From Flavobacterium piscis (GTDB lineage: Bacteria; Bacteroidota; Bacteroidia; Flavobacteriales; Flavobacteriaceae): a DNA stretch of 64,000 bases. The notes under the pieces are model-generated. The model worked only from the letters and a program-made list of their open reading frames with translations. It was not told the origin of the DNA and searched no databases. The stretch is taken from NCBI RefSeq assembly GCF_001686925.1, contig NZ_LVEN01000012.1, positions 124,001 to 188,000 of the forward strand, given 5' to 3'. A program made the position numbers and the translations under genes. Positions 50,855-60,073 of this stretch are shown in pieces; within the stretch, counting starts at the first letter, position 1, and each line of letters opens with the position of its first letter.

Positions 50855-51610
50855 ATGAAATCAAAAATGTATGTTTTCTGTCTTTTATCCGGTTTAACTT
50901 TATTATCGGCCTGCGGAAATAATAATCAAAAAGAAGTATCTGAAACGGCTTCAAAAAACAACAAGAAAGTAGATTCAGCCTTTGTAAACGGCAGCCCTTG
51001 CGATATTAAACTTGCTAATATTCATTTTACAAAATCTGTTAATGGCGCTGATACTTTGGCGAAAGCCGATGCGAATGGTAAAGTAATTTTCCGCGCAGGC
51101 GAAAAGAAAGATTATTTTTCTGATCCAAATGGTGAATTATCCAACAATACTGCTCCTATCCTGCTCTCGAAAGTCGATAATACAAAACCTTTTACTTTAG
51201 TTGCAAAAGTAACACCTGAGTTTACAGAGAAGGGATTATACAATGCGGGTGTTTTATATATTTATGTGCATGATAATTTCTATCAAAAGTTTTGTTTTGA
51301 GCAAGACGAACGCGGCAATCATCGCATGGTGTCGGTTCGTACCATTGGAACTTCTGACGATAACAATCATGATATTGTAAAAACTCCAACAGTTTACATG
51401 AAAATATCATCAGATACCAAAACAGTGGCCAACTACTATTCTTTGGATAAAAAAAACTGGCAAATGGTTCGTTTGTACAAAAACAATTATCCTAAAACAA
51501 TCTGGATGGGAATTAGTACACAATGTCCTGTAGATAAAGGAACCCAAAGTATTTTTGAGGAAATTAGCTTAGATCAAAAAAGCGTTACCGATTTTAGAAT
51601 GGGAAACTAA
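50855..51610 (+). CDS. DUF1349 domain lipoprotein
   Basis: A 251-residue protein. ATG 50855 gives a lipoprotein signal (YVFCLLSGLTLLSAC, lipobox before GNNN); the longer frame would start inside the promoter. After a Lys/Ser-rich linker the DUF1349 concanavalin-like fold follows: YFSDPNGELSNNTAP, FTLVAKVTPEFTEKGLYNAGVLYIYV, KFCFEQDERGNHRMVSV, and KTIWMGISTQCP. Such domains are thought to bind carbohydrate, though the family was once named for enolase regulation. It is probably anchored at the periplasmic or outer surface. Confidence 0.85.
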   Translation: MKSKMYVFCLLSGLTLLSACGNNNQKEVSETASKNNKKVDSAFVNGSPCDIKLANIHFTKSVNGADTLAKADANGKVIFRAGEKKDYFSDPNGELSNNTAPILLSKVDNTKPFTLVAKVTPEFTEKGLYNAGVLYIYVHDNFYQKFCFEQDERGNHRMVSVRTIGTSDDNNHDIVKTPTVYMKISSDTKTVANYYSLDKKNWQMVRLYKNNYPKTIWMGISTQCPVDKGTQSIFEEISLDQKSVTDFRMGN

Positions 51611-51776
51611 CAACAAGCAAAGAGTATCTGGAAATTGCTAAATGCTGTAACTTTATTATATTGATAACTTTCTGATAATCAATTATTATTTTTTTTGTAT
51701 TTGTATGATTTATAGGATGAAGTTTTGTATTTTTATCTGTAGCAAAATAAATAATATTTAACTTAAATAAAACTAC

Positions 51777-52109
51777 ATGGGAAAATTTGTAATTACTAAA
51801 AGAACCAATGGTGAATTCCAATTTAATTTAAAAGCAGGCAATGGCCAGACTATTTTAAGTAGTGAAGGTTATAGTACAAAAGCGGCTTGCATCAACGGAA
51901 TTGAATCTGTGAAAACAAATTCTAAAGATGATTCTAAATTTGATAAGCAGGAATCTAAGAGCGGGAAACCGTATTTTAATCTAAAAGCCAGCAACGGTCA
52001 AATCATTGGATCAAGTGAAATGTATGAAAGTACTTCTGCAAGAGATAGCGGAATTGTATCAGTAAAAACAAATGCAGCTGACGCAACTACAGATGATCAA
52101 ACGGTATAA
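51777..52109 (+). CDS. YegP-like DUF1508 protein, two repeats
   Basis: A 110-residue cytoplasmic protein consisting of two copies of the roughly 48-residue DUF1508 unit: GKFVITKRTNGEFQFNLKA...GIESVKTNS and KPYFNLKASNGQIIGSSEMY...GIVSVKTNA. Its closest well-known relative is E. coli YegP, of uncertain function. It is a single-gene unit followed by a strong terminator. Confidence 0.93.
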   Translation: MGKFVITKRTNGEFQFNLKAGNGQTILSSEGYSTKAACINGIESVKTNSKDDSKFDKQESKSGKPYFNLKASNGQIIGSSEMYESTSARDSGIVSVKTNAADATTDDQTV

Positions 52110-52128
52110 AATAATTTTATAATTATAA

Positions 52129-52159
52129 AAAAAACGGAGTTATGCGACTCCGTTTTTTT
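52129..52159 (+). terminator. Terminator of the DUF1508 gene
   Basis: AAAAAACGGAGT pairs perfectly with ACTCCGTTTTTT around the loop TATGCG, 20 bases after the stop codon. Confidence 0.9.
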
Positions 52160-52232
52160 ATTGTCTGAATTTTTTAAGCTTTGATATAGTTACAATCCAC
52201 TCCAAAACCTGTGGAAATAAAAAATATTTTTT

Positions 52233-52562
52233 TTACTGATGAAAATCGCTATTCTTATTAAACAAATAAATCCTGACCTTGTTAAGATTCCTTTTTGAAA
52301 ATGCCCCAAGAGAATCCGGTGACCGATTGATTCTTTTTGCAGCGTAACCACTTTTTCTTAAAAGTATTTTACAACTTTTATTAGTTTTTACTTGTATGCT
52401 AAAATATCCTGCGCTATCGGTTTTGGTTGTATTTTCGTTACTATCTATCTGCACATTTTTAATTGGCCGTTCAGTATCATAATCATACACATAACCGGAC
52501 AAGGTAGTAGTGGTGCAGCTACAAAATAACAGTATAACAATTAAGCTTATCTTTGATTTCAT
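52233..52562 (-). CDS. Small lipoprotein with carboxypeptidase-like regulatory domain
   Basis: A 109-residue protein with a lipoprotein signal (KSKISLIVILLFCSC). The rest resembles a single carboxypeptidase-regulatory-like beta-sandwich: LSGYVYDYDTERPIKNVQID, then KTDSAGYFSIQVK and ILLRKSGYAAKRI. Such domains bind ligands or stabilise surface proteins; here it stands alone, so function is unknown. It points away from the DUF1508 gene and has no close partner except the XRE gene 160 bases upstream, which is separated by a terminator. Confidence 0.75.
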   Translation of the reverse strand: MKSKISLIVILLFCSCTTTTLSGYVYDYDTERPIKNVQIDSNENTTKTDSAGYFSIQVKTNKSCKILLRKSGYAAKRINRSPDSLGAFSKRNLNKVRIYLFNKNSDFHQ

Positions 52563-52647
52563 TTCTTAAAAAAATATTCCAACCAAATTATATCGCTTTT
52601 TCACCATACACAATACCCACTTTTAGTGATTTTTTAATACAAAAATA

Positions 52648-52680
52648 AAAAGGGTGCATGACAAATTTCATACACCCTTT
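52648..52680 (-). terminator. Terminator of the XRE regulator gene
   Basis: AAAGGGTGCATG (52649-52660) and CATACACCCTTT (52669-52680) pair with one mismatch; on the minus strand the stem ends in TTTTTATTTTTGT. It is 43 bases after the XRE stop codon. Confidence 0.82.
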
Positions 52681-52722
52681 GGTAAAATAAACTGATAAAG
52701 TACTATTTTAATAATGAGCACT

Positions 52723-53109
52723 TTAAATTTGTCCAAATTTGTCTTTATAACGACATAACTCTTCTTCTGTTTTGCTTAATAATTTTTCTAAGAGCCTTAT
52801 TTTATCTTCATACAGTACTTTGAGAGTAGCACTATTATCAGAGTTAATTTGAATACTTCCGTTATTGTTTCCTCTGACTTTATTGACATTATTAAAATAT
52901 CTCTGACTGTCAAAGCTAATAACATCTTCTACACTAACCTCGAGAATTCGGGCAATTTCGACCAATTTTACATAGGAAAGAATTGTTTTTCCTTTTTCAA
53001 TTTTACTATAACCTGCCTGTGTAACTCCTAATTGATCCGCCATATATTCCTGGGTATAATTTTTTAATTCTCTAATGCTTTTAATTTTATTTTTTATCGA
53101 ACTGGTCAT
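52723..53109 (-). CDS. XRE-family transcriptional regulator with C-terminal coiled coil
   Basis: A 128-residue protein. Residues 5-62 form a Cro/C1-type helix-turn-helix (IRELKNYTQEYMADQLGVTQ, then AGYSKIEKGKTILS). A short linker and a C-terminal coiled coil (YEDKIRLLEKLLSKTEEELCRYKDK) should mediate dimerisation. Nearby palindromes just upstream suggest autoregulation. It follows a 29-aa frame and a 137-aa membrane protein on the same strand, with which it might form an operon. Chromosomal relatives of this type are frequent in Bacteroidota; targets are unknown. Confidence 0.87.
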   Translation of the reverse strand: MTSSIKNKIKSIRELKNYTQEYMADQLGVTQAGYSKIEKGKTILSYVKLVEIARILEVSVEDVISFDSQRYFNNVNKVRGNNNGSIQINSDNSATLKVLYEDKIRLLEKLLSKTEEELCRYKDKFGQI

Positions 53110-53163
53110 AATTTTATTTGGGGTATTTTGTATAGCTAAAACTGACCGGCATTAAACTTTTAG

Positions 53164-53216
53164 TAGTATAGCTATACTAATTGAAGGTTTAATAACATAC
53201 TACCACAATAGTAGGT
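53164..53216. promoter_or_regulatory. Palindromes upstream of the XRE gene
   Basis: TAGTATAGCTATACTA (53164-53179) is a perfect 16-base palindrome. A half site GTATAGCTA occurs near 53131, and ACTACCACAATAGTAG near 53200 is a second loose dyad. Position and symmetry fit an XRE operator. Confidence 0.6.
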
Positions 53217-53234
53217 TAACGTGATAATGTGCTT

Positions 53235-53324
53235 TCATTTTTTTTTAGTCGTAATTATAAAACCATATAAAATAGCCGCTGCCATCAAAACTAAATCGTA
53301 AGGGGAAATTCCTGATACTAACAT
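53235..53324 (-). CDS. Possible 29-aa membrane peptide
   Basis: ATG at 53324 to TGA at 53235. The peptide has a short polar N-terminus (MLVSGISPYD), one hydrophobic span (LVLMAAAILYGFIIT) and a positive tail TTKKK, a credible single-pass microprotein topology. It begins 9 bases after the stop codon of the 137-aa membrane protein gene on the same strand, which supports co-transcription. No family was recognised, and such short frames also arise by chance. Confidence 0.45.
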   Translation of the reverse strand: MLVSGISPYDLVLMAAAILYGFIITTKKK

Positions 53325-53333
53325 TGCTTTATT

Positions 53334-53747
53334 TTATAGGTTGTTGTTTGTTGTTTGCAGTAATCGGTTAAAATTGAGATTTAAGAAATGATCGATCTGT
53401 TTTCCTATTGCAGAACGATCTAAACCATTAATTTTTACCTTGATTTCTTTTTTATAAATATCTCTCACAATGACATAGTATTCAAATTCAATGTCGTTAT
53501 GAAATCTCAAAATAATAAGAATTGTATATACCAATAAGGTAGGCCCTATATAGTACAACTCAGATAAATTAGAAAAAACCATGCAATAATATGCCAACGC
53601 GGTTACTGCAATAAAAGTGCAATTTTCAAGAAGATAAGACTTCTTTTTTTTGAGTAAACCAAGCTCTACAATCTCATTATAGCTGTATTGCCATCGATTA
53701 GATCCATACTGAAATTGAACTTGGTCATGAGTGAGGGTAAAGAACAT
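53334..53747 (-). CDS. Hypothetical membrane protein with two transmembrane helices
   Basis: A 137-residue protein not assigned to a family. The N-terminus (FFTLTHDQVQFQYGSNRWQYSYNEIVELGLLKKKK) looks like half of a PH-like domain, followed by two close transmembrane helices (about 43-61 and 65-82) and a C-terminal YYVIVRDIYKKEIKVKINGLDRS segment. This is the layout of small bacterial PH-domain membrane proteins where helices interrupt the domain. It is upstream of the 29-aa peptide and the XRE gene on the same strand. The function is unknown. Confidence 0.65.
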   Translation of the reverse strand: MFFTLTHDQVQFQYGSNRWQYSYNEIVELGLLKKKKSYLLENCTFIAVTALAYYCMVFSNLSELYYIGPTLLVYTILIILRFHNDIEFEYYVIVRDIYKKEIKVKINGLDRSAIGKQIDHFLNLNFNRLLQTTNNNL

Positions 53748-54034
53748 AATAATTGGGGGATTATTTAAAAAAAAATGTACTTATTGTAGTAAAGAATTAA
53801 TGGAAACAGCTAAAAAAACAATTTCATAATTATTTTAAAACAATATTCTTCTACGCAATATTACGCATTCTCTCGTTTTTTTTTCCTACAAACCCTCTTA
53901 TAGAATATAACTAAAAGTTGTAATTAAATCTAAAATGTAAATTTTTACTTCTATTTACGTCCTCTCCCTTTATTATTTATTTTATTAAAACATTTTCTTA
54001 TTGTACCTGTTTTTGAGAATCATATAAAAAAAAT

Positions 54035-54066
54035 AAGGACTATTTCTATCAAAAGAAATAGCCCTT
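54035..54066 (-). terminator. Terminator of the GH43 gene
   Basis: AAGGACTATTTCT pairs with AGAAATAGCCCTT (one mismatch); on the minus strand it ends in TTATTTTTTTT, 25 bases after the GH43 stop codon. The remaining part of the 343-base gap 53748-54090 is AT-rich with nothing recognisable. Confidence 0.82.
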
Positions 54067-54090
54067 ACTGACCAAAATTAATATATAAAA

Positions 54091-56025
54091 TTATTTAATT
54101 GCTTTTATGCCCAAATGTGTTGGAGTTACCTGTTTAATAGTCCCATCCTGATTAAACTCCAGTTTATCGATGCAAACTTCACGGTGAAAACCGCCTGCAT
54201 CTCCCATTTTTATTCCTGTTGGATATGAAAAACGATGATAAACAATGTACCATTCGTCCTTATTTGTAATTTGCAGCACAGAATTATGTCCTGTTGCATA
54301 AATTCCTTCAGCAGGATTTCCTTGTATAACAATATTGTTTTCCGGAACTTCTATTGGTCCTAAAGGCGATTTTGAAACTCCATATCTTACTTTGTAATTT
54401 GGGCTTCTTGTATCGTCTTCGCTCCACAAGAAATAGTATTGCCCGTTTCTGTAAATAACATAGGTTCCTTCCCGATAAGTATTATCTACTTTGATGACTT
54501 TTGTAGTCCCTTCTTTAAGCGAGATCATATCGGCATTCAATTCGGCTACAGCCATATATCCATTCCCCCAATACAAATAACTTTTACCGGTTTTAGGATC
54601 TGTAAAAACATCCGGATCGATCTCCTGACCGCCTTTTACACCTTCTGGCCTTGTGTTTACCAAAGCTTTTCCGCTGTCTGTAAATGGTCCCGTAGGATTG
54701 TCTGATGAAGCTACACCCACTTTTTGCGCTGCCGTAAAATAATAGAAATACTTGTATTTTCCTTTGATCTTTTTCTCGACAATACAAGGCGCCCACGCAT
54801 TTCTGTTGGCCCAGCTTACATCTTTTCTAAGATCTACAATAATACCTTCGTCTTTCCAGTCGGTTAAATTATCTGATGAAAAGGTTTTAAAATAGTTACC
54901 TGACCAACCATCAAATCCGTCACTCGTTGGATAGATATAATATTTCTTGGTTTTATTTGAATATAAAATCTCAGGATCAGCATAATACCCTTCAAGAGCC
55001 GGATTATTATTTATTTTTGGAAATTTCTCCGGCATTCCCCATTTGGCCACAAGTCTTTTCAACTCAGAACGTGTGACAGGTAAAATGGTTCCGTGACGAG
55101 GATTAAAATCCATTGAAATATCATTGTCAATTACAGTAAAATTCTCCAGATCTTTGGTTTTGGTAAACTGATATTTTCCTTTGGTATACACGTCGTACAT
55201 CAGGATATAATCGTCAGAATTGTTGAGTTTAAACACGCTTGAACCTTCAACTCCATCATTGGTTTGCTGCAGATAATTGTCGTTTTCTGTCCATTTTCCT
55301 GAAGTCAAATCTGTTGTTGTTGCCACTTTTATTCCGGCTTTTCCGCCTTCGGTTTTATAGAAAAGATGATAAACTCCATCTTTTTCGATAATATCTCCGT
55401 CAATAGAAGCTCGTTCTGATTTTGGTACAAACAATAATTTTGGAGCGCTTTCAAGAGCGGTGAAATCTTTATTCGCATAAGCGTAATAAATTTTATCCGG
55501 ACCTCCTGCATGCTGCAGACTGAAATAAATTAAATACTTTCCTGCTTTAGCATCATAAATAGTTTGCGGTGCCCAAACACGTTTTAGGTTTTCATTGCCC
55601 GGAAAAGCAGTTTGAATATTTACTACGCTGCTTTCCCATTTTACCAGATCGGTACTTTTTAGCAAAATCATGGCGCGATTGCTGTCCCAGCCCTTTGATG
55701 AAGTCATATCGGTCAAAACCATATAAAATGTTTTGCCATCGTCGCCACGCAAAATGTGCGGATCACGAACACCTCCGGTTGAACTAATCGCTTTACTGTC
55801 GATGACCGGTTTATTATTATTTAAGTGATAATAATGATAACCATCGGCACTTATGGCGTATCGTACTGCTTCTTCCTCTACAGAATTTCCTGTAAAGTAC
55901 ACAAATAAATAAGCTGTTAAATCTTTCTCTGCAATAACGGGCGGAGTTCCTTTTGGGTTATTCTGAGCTTGTAAGAAATTAAAAATCATTAAAAATAATA
56001 CAAGACTAAAATGTGTTTTTTTCAT
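54091..56025 (-). CDS. GH43 enzyme with two tandem five-blade propeller domains
   Basis: A 644-residue secreted protein (signal LVLFLMIFNFLQAQ). Two GH43-like domains are seen. The first (about 25-330) has VRDPHI, SIDGDII and VEGSSVF as candidate Asp/Asp/Glu triad; the second (about 345-640) has YYADPEI, EIDPDVF and YREGTYV. Both therefore look potentially catalytic, whereas many two-propeller members keep only one active. Expected activities are alpha-L-arabinofuranosidase, beta-xylosidase or exo-beta-1,3-galactanase. It is the last gene of the GH43/GH51/GH27 unit, 59 bases after the GH51 gene, and so likely removes side chains of an arabinogalactan-type glycan. Confidence 0.88.
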   Translation of the reverse strand: MKKTHFSLVLFLMIFNFLQAQNNPKGTPPVIAEKDLTAYLFVYFTGNSVEEEAVRYAISADGYHYYHLNNNKPVIDSKAISSTGGVRDPHILRGDDGKTFYMVLTDMTSSKGWDSNRAMILLKSTDLVKWESSVVNIQTAFPGNENLKRVWAPQTIYDAKAGKYLIYFSLQHAGGPDKIYYAYANKDFTALESAPKLLFVPKSERASIDGDIIEKDGVYHLFYKTEGGKAGIKVATTTDLTSGKWTENDNYLQQTNDGVEGSSVFKLNNSDDYILMYDVYTKGKYQFTKTKDLENFTVIDNDISMDFNPRHGTILPVTRSELKRLVAKWGMPEKFPKINNNPALEGYYADPEILYSNKTKKYYIYPTSDGFDGWSGNYFKTFSSDNLTDWKDEGIIVDLRKDVSWANRNAWAPCIVEKKIKGKYKYFYYFTAAQKVGVASSDNPTGPFTDSGKALVNTRPEGVKGGQEIDPDVFTDPKTGKSYLYWGNGYMAVAELNADMISLKEGTTKVIKVDNTYREGTYVIYRNGQYYFLWSEDDTRSPNYKVRYGVSKSPLGPIEVPENNIVIQGNPAEGIYATGHNSVLQITNKDEWYIVYHRFSYPTGIKMGDAGGFHREVCIDKLEFNQDGTIKQVTPTHLGIKAIK

Positions 56026-56084
56026 TATCTATTCTGTTTATGGTTTTCAACTTTCAAAAAATATAACTTTAAATAGTTGAAAAA

Positions 56085-58631
56085 TTATTTAGTTTTAATA
56101 CGAATCACAGTAAACGAATAAGCAGGCAATTCTTTTGAAAATGCTGCCTTAACCGTTATCGTTTGAGATATTGGTCTGGCAGTGGTGCTCTCAGGACTTC
56201 CTGAAAATGTAGTATAACCTGCATTTTCAGTTGTCGTTAAATTCGATACATCTATTGACGGAATTACCGCAACCGGAAGCATATTGACCAACTTTACAAT
56301 CAAATCTCCCGAAGCATTATCCTGAACCACTGAAACACCAATTCGCTTATGAACTTCATTATTTGCATCTGATAATTTTATTTTACGCTGTAAATAAATA
56401 TCGCCCGGATTCTGTCCGTACAATTTCTGTACAAAATAATTTACTGTCGGTTTTACTTCATTTCCTGTAAAATAAATCAAATCAGGATTCCATTGCGTGT
56501 GTTTTTCACGAGCTAATAAAGGCGCATAAGAAGCCATTGTAACGACATCGCCATTTCGTTCAATAGCAGTAAGGTATAGCGCCTCGGCTAAAGCATTGTA
56601 AAATTTATTGCCACGAGATGCATATTCTCCCAAATACACTTTTGATTTAGAACGGTCGTAACTGTCATAAAAATTCTGGTTATTAATAAACCAGCCCGGA
56701 CTTTGATAGTAATGTTCGTCTACAATTGGCAGTTTCAAATCATCGGCAATCGCCCATCCTTCGTTATAATCTGTGCCTTCAAAAAAGGGTCCAACAGTAC
56801 CAATAATGATAATTTCCGGATATTTTTTCTGCACGGCTTTTACAATCATTCTATAACGTTCTTCAAAAACATCACTAATCAAATCTTCATTGCCAATACC
56901 AACATATTTTAAATTAAAAGGTTTAGGATGCCCTGCTTCAGCACGTTTTTTACCCCAAACACTTGTAACAGGACCGTTAGCATATTCAATTAAATCCAGA
57001 ACATCCTGTACGTATTCATCCATGTCTTCCATCGGAATACCAAATTGTTGTCCGGCACCTCCATCAGATGAATTTTGACACGGAACTCCTGCCGCCAAAA
57101 CCGGAACAGGAAGTGCGCCTAAATCTTCACAAAACTGAAAATATTCAAAATATCCTAATCCAAGTGATTGATGATATCCCCAAATATTACGCATTGGAGT
57201 TCGGCTTTCTAAAGGTCCAATAGTATTTTTCCAACGGTAAATATTTCCTATTCCATCGCCGTGAGCTACACAACCACCAGGAAAGCGAACAAACTTTGGA
57301 TGCATATCCGCAATGGTTTCAGCCAAATCAGCACGAAGTCCGTTTTTATGATTTTTGAACGTTTTTTGAGGAAAAAGAGATACCATATCAACGGCAACTT
57401 CTCCATCAGAACTAATTTCTAAATGAGCATCGCTTACTGTTTTGGATACTTTTAGCACTGCGCTAATTTTTTTCCATGAAGTATTGGGTTTTAGTGCGGC
57501 TTCCGCCAAAGTTTCTCCGCTGGCTCCAATTAGTTTTACGGTAAATTTGGCTCCTTTTGCAAAAACACTGAAATCGTATTTTTCATTCGCTTTAAGCGGA
57601 ATTCCGTCAAAACCTGAATTGCTGATTTTACTTTTGGTAAGCAAAGCATAATGTGAATTATTAGGATGAATTGGATTTTCCTTTTCTACCTTAAAATTTC
57701 CACTCCAGGCCATTGTTTCATTCCAGTTTTTATCGCTGCCTTTTTTATCGTGTAACGAATATTCAAAATCACGATTCTGGATCAATTCAGCATATAAACC
57801 ACCATCTGCAGCGTAATTAATATCTTCAAAAAACATCCCGGTAAGCATATTGCTTATTTTTTTAGAATCCTTTCCGTCAATACTAATTTGAGCCGTTACA
57901 GGTTTCAGTCCAACAAACAGCAAACTATCACTTTTGGGCGAAGTATTATCTTGTTTGTCTCTAAGCCTTGATGATTCCATGTTTTTTATCAGCGAATCAA
58001 CTAAAGTCCAATCGACTTCAGTAATAGTTCCTTTTTGGGTTTCTCCCTGTAATGTGATTTCACTAAACTGAGGAACTTTATTGTCATCGATTATTACTTG
58101 AGAATATGTTTTAAAATCTTTGGTAACACTAGTGTAATTTGCGTTATCTGCTTTCCAATGAATGGTATATTCTCCTTCTTTTTTGCTGACTTTTATGTTT
58201 TGAATAATTGATTTTCCTGATTCTTTTTTCGTTACATTTTTCATTGCCTGAATGTAACTTTGTCTTGTCCAGTTAATCAAATCTTTACTTGAAGCAGCTG
58301 CAAAAACATCGTCGTGCACTCCCCAAAAACAATGAAAAATTCCGTTATCATCCTGAATTAAAAAAGCTTCAGACATTGATTTACCCTCAGGTCCCCAACT
58401 CCCATAATCTGATTTTAAAAAAGAATGTTCAGGGCCTACACCAAACCAGTTTTTCTGATCTGTACTCCAGGCAAAATGAAGCCCGTTTTTTCCATTATTT
58501 TTTAATGTGGAGTACGCGAATAGATATACCTTGTCTGGTTTGTCTTCTTTTGATTTTATACCAAATGCAAATGAAATAAAAACTGCAAAAAGTACAATCA
58601 GAATTCGATGACGCAGTAAAAATTTCTTCAT
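56085..58631 (-). CDS. GH51-type alpha-L-arabinofuranosidase with N-terminal GH43-like segment
   Basis: An 848-residue secreted protein. The signal or membrane anchor is at 1-24. Residues 33-225 look like part of a GH43-type propeller (YLFAYSTLKNNGKNGLHFAWS, SMSEAFLIQDDNGIFHCFWG, SSKDLINWTRQ) but lack a full set of blades and catalytic acids, so this is probably a binding remnant. A CBM4/9-like sandwich (about 300-420) and the GH51 TIM barrel follow. YVGIGNEDL carries acid/base Glu582, and VYLGEYASRG nucleophile Glu669. FVRFPGGCVAHGDG is also typical. The arabinofuranosidase C-terminal domain ends the protein. Its start codon overlaps the GH27 stop by one base (TAATG), so the two are translationally coupled. 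Confidence 0.9.
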   Translation of the reverse strand: MKKFLLRHRILIVLFAVFISFAFGIKSKEDKPDKVYLFAYSTLKNNGKNGLHFAWSTDQKNWFGVGPEHSFLKSDYGSWGPEGKSMSEAFLIQDDNGIFHCFWGVHDDVFAAASSKDLINWTRQSYIQAMKNVTKKESGKSIIQNIKVSKKEGEYTIHWKADNANYTSVTKDFKTYSQVIIDDNKVPQFSEITLQGETQKGTITEVDWTLVDSLIKNMESSRLRDKQDNTSPKSDSLLFVGLKPVTAQISIDGKDSKKISNMLTGMFFEDINYAADGGLYAELIQNRDFEYSLHDKKGSDKNWNETMAWSGNFKVEKENPIHPNNSHYALLTKSKISNSGFDGIPLKANEKYDFSVFAKGAKFTVKLIGASGETLAEAALKPNTSWKKISAVLKVSKTVSDAHLEISSDGEVAVDMVSLFPQKTFKNHKNGLRADLAETIADMHPKFVRFPGGCVAHGDGIGNIYRWKNTIGPLESRTPMRNIWGYHQSLGLGYFEYFQFCEDLGALPVPVLAAGVPCQNSSDGGAGQQFGIPMEDMDEYVQDVLDLIEYANGPVTSVWGKKRAEAGHPKPFNLKYVGIGNEDLISDVFEERYRMIVKAVQKKYPEIIIIGTVGPFFEGTDYNEGWAIADDLKLPIVDEHYYQSPGWFINNQNFYDSYDRSKSKVYLGEYASRGNKFYNALAEALYLTAIERNGDVVTMASYAPLLAREKHTQWNPDLIYFTGNEVKPTVNYFVQKLYGQNPGDIYLQRKIKLSDANNEVHKRIGVSVVQDNASGDLIVKLVNMLPVAVIPSIDVSNLTTTENAGYTTFSGSPESTTARPISQTITVKAAFSKELPAYSFTVIRIKTK

Positions 58632-60001
58632 TATTTTTTAGCTTTTAATTGAAAAAGTACTGAACTATGAGGTTTCAATGCTGCTGAAACTGCTGTAGCT
58701 GAAACTGTCGATTTCTCCCCTGTCCATAAATTAACAGCCTGAACCGAACCTGAAATTCCAAGATCTGATAAATTTACCGAAATCGTTTCTGTCGCATTAT
58801 CCGAGATATTAAATAAAGCCAGATAAACACTTCCGTCTTTAGGATTTTTTGAGGTCACTGCTATTTTGCCGTCTTTCTGGAAAAGCTGTTTTACATCGGT
58901 ACTTTCATTGTGCATTTTCACCACTTCTATATTGGTTAATAATGATAAAGTAAAAGCGTCGTTACTTGGTAAATCTCCACCAAAAAACAAAGGCGATTTA
59001 AAAATATTAAAGAAAGTAATCAAAGTATATTGCTCATCTTTTGTTAATCGCGACATTCTGTCTTCGCCACGCTCTCCCCTTAAAGAAATACGTCCAAGCG
59101 GAATCATATCGCAGTCTGGCCATGTTCCCGGTGCAATGTAAGGATACCATTTTTGAGCAACATTCATCAAGTGCGTAATGTGTGGCCAGGTATCCCAAAC
59201 GTCGTCTACCATTCTCCACATATTGGCGTGAGTGGTTACGTGTGGAGCGGCAGTGATAGGAGTTTCTCCCGGTGAAGTGCTCAATACAATTTTGCGTCCG
59301 CATTTGTCGATCGCGTTTCGGATCAGGTTAATTTCTCCTTCGTGATACGGTCTTGATAAATCATCGATTTTAATAAAATCAACGCCCCATTGTGCGTACA
59401 ATTCAAATAACGAATCGTAATATTCCTGTGCTCCCGGCTTGTCTGCAACAACAGTATAATTGTCTCTTAACCATTCGCATTGCAATGCTGTAGAATAAAT
59501 CTGATCGGCTGTGATTCCGTTTGTACCTTTGATAGGCAATTTGTCTTCAACGGCTTTTTTAGGAATTCCGCGCATAATATGAATCCCAAATTTCAATCCT
59601 TTTTTATGGATGTAATCTGCCAAAGGTTTAAATCCTTGTCCGTCTTTTGCAGATGGAAAACGATTTAAAGCCGGCAAATATCTTCCGTACTGATCGATTA
59701 CATAACGCGGATCTGTTTGATTGTATCCTCCTGCTTTGTCATTTTCTACAAACCATCTGATATCAACAACAACGTATTCCCAGCCAAATTTTTTCAGGTT
59801 TTTTACCATATAGTCGGCGTTGGCTTTTACTTCGTGTTCTTCGACTGTAGAACCGTAGCAATCCCAACTGTTCCAACCCATTGGAGGCGTTTGTGCCCAT
59901 TGTTTGAATTCCTCTTTTTTGAATGTTGTGGTTTGAGCATTCGATGAAACCGATGCTAAAACAACGCCTATTGCCAAAGCAATTGTATTTTTTATTTTCA
60001 T
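58631..60001 (-). CDS. GH27 alpha-galactosidase or beta-L-arabinopyranosidase
   Basis: A 456-residue secreted enzyme (signal ALAIGVVLASVSSNAQ). The GH27 barrel starts with TPPMGWNSWDCYG; the nucleophile Asp213 is in FIKIDDLSRP and the acid/base Asp at about 266-267 in MWRMVDDVWD. A C-terminal beta-sandwich (VYLALFNISDNATETISVNL) completes the family architecture. Known members remove alpha-galactose or beta-L-arabinopyranose caps; both occur in arabinogalactan side chains. It is the first gene of a coupled pair with GH51. Confidence 0.92.
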   Translation of the reverse strand: MKIKNTIALAIGVVLASVSSNAQTTTFKKEEFKQWAQTPPMGWNSWDCYGSTVEEHEVKANADYMVKNLKKFGWEYVVVDIRWFVENDKAGGYNQTDPRYVIDQYGRYLPALNRFPSAKDGQGFKPLADYIHKKGLKFGIHIMRGIPKKAVEDKLPIKGTNGITADQIYSTALQCEWLRDNYTVVADKPGAQEYYDSLFELYAQWGVDFIKIDDLSRPYHEGEINLIRNAIDKCGRKIVLSTSPGETPITAAPHVTTHANMWRMVDDVWDTWPHITHLMNVAQKWYPYIAPGTWPDCDMIPLGRISLRGERGEDRMSRLTKDEQYTLITFFNIFKSPLFFGGDLPSNDAFTLSLLTNIEVVKMHNESTDVKQLFQKDGKIAVTSKNPKDGSVYLALFNISDNATETISVNLSDLGISGSVQAVNLWTGEKSTVSATAVSAALKPHSSVLFQLKAKK

Positions 60002-60073
60002 TTTAAGCTTGTAAAAATTAATAAATGTAAAACATACACTTCAAATATAATATAATTTATTCCTTAAACACAA

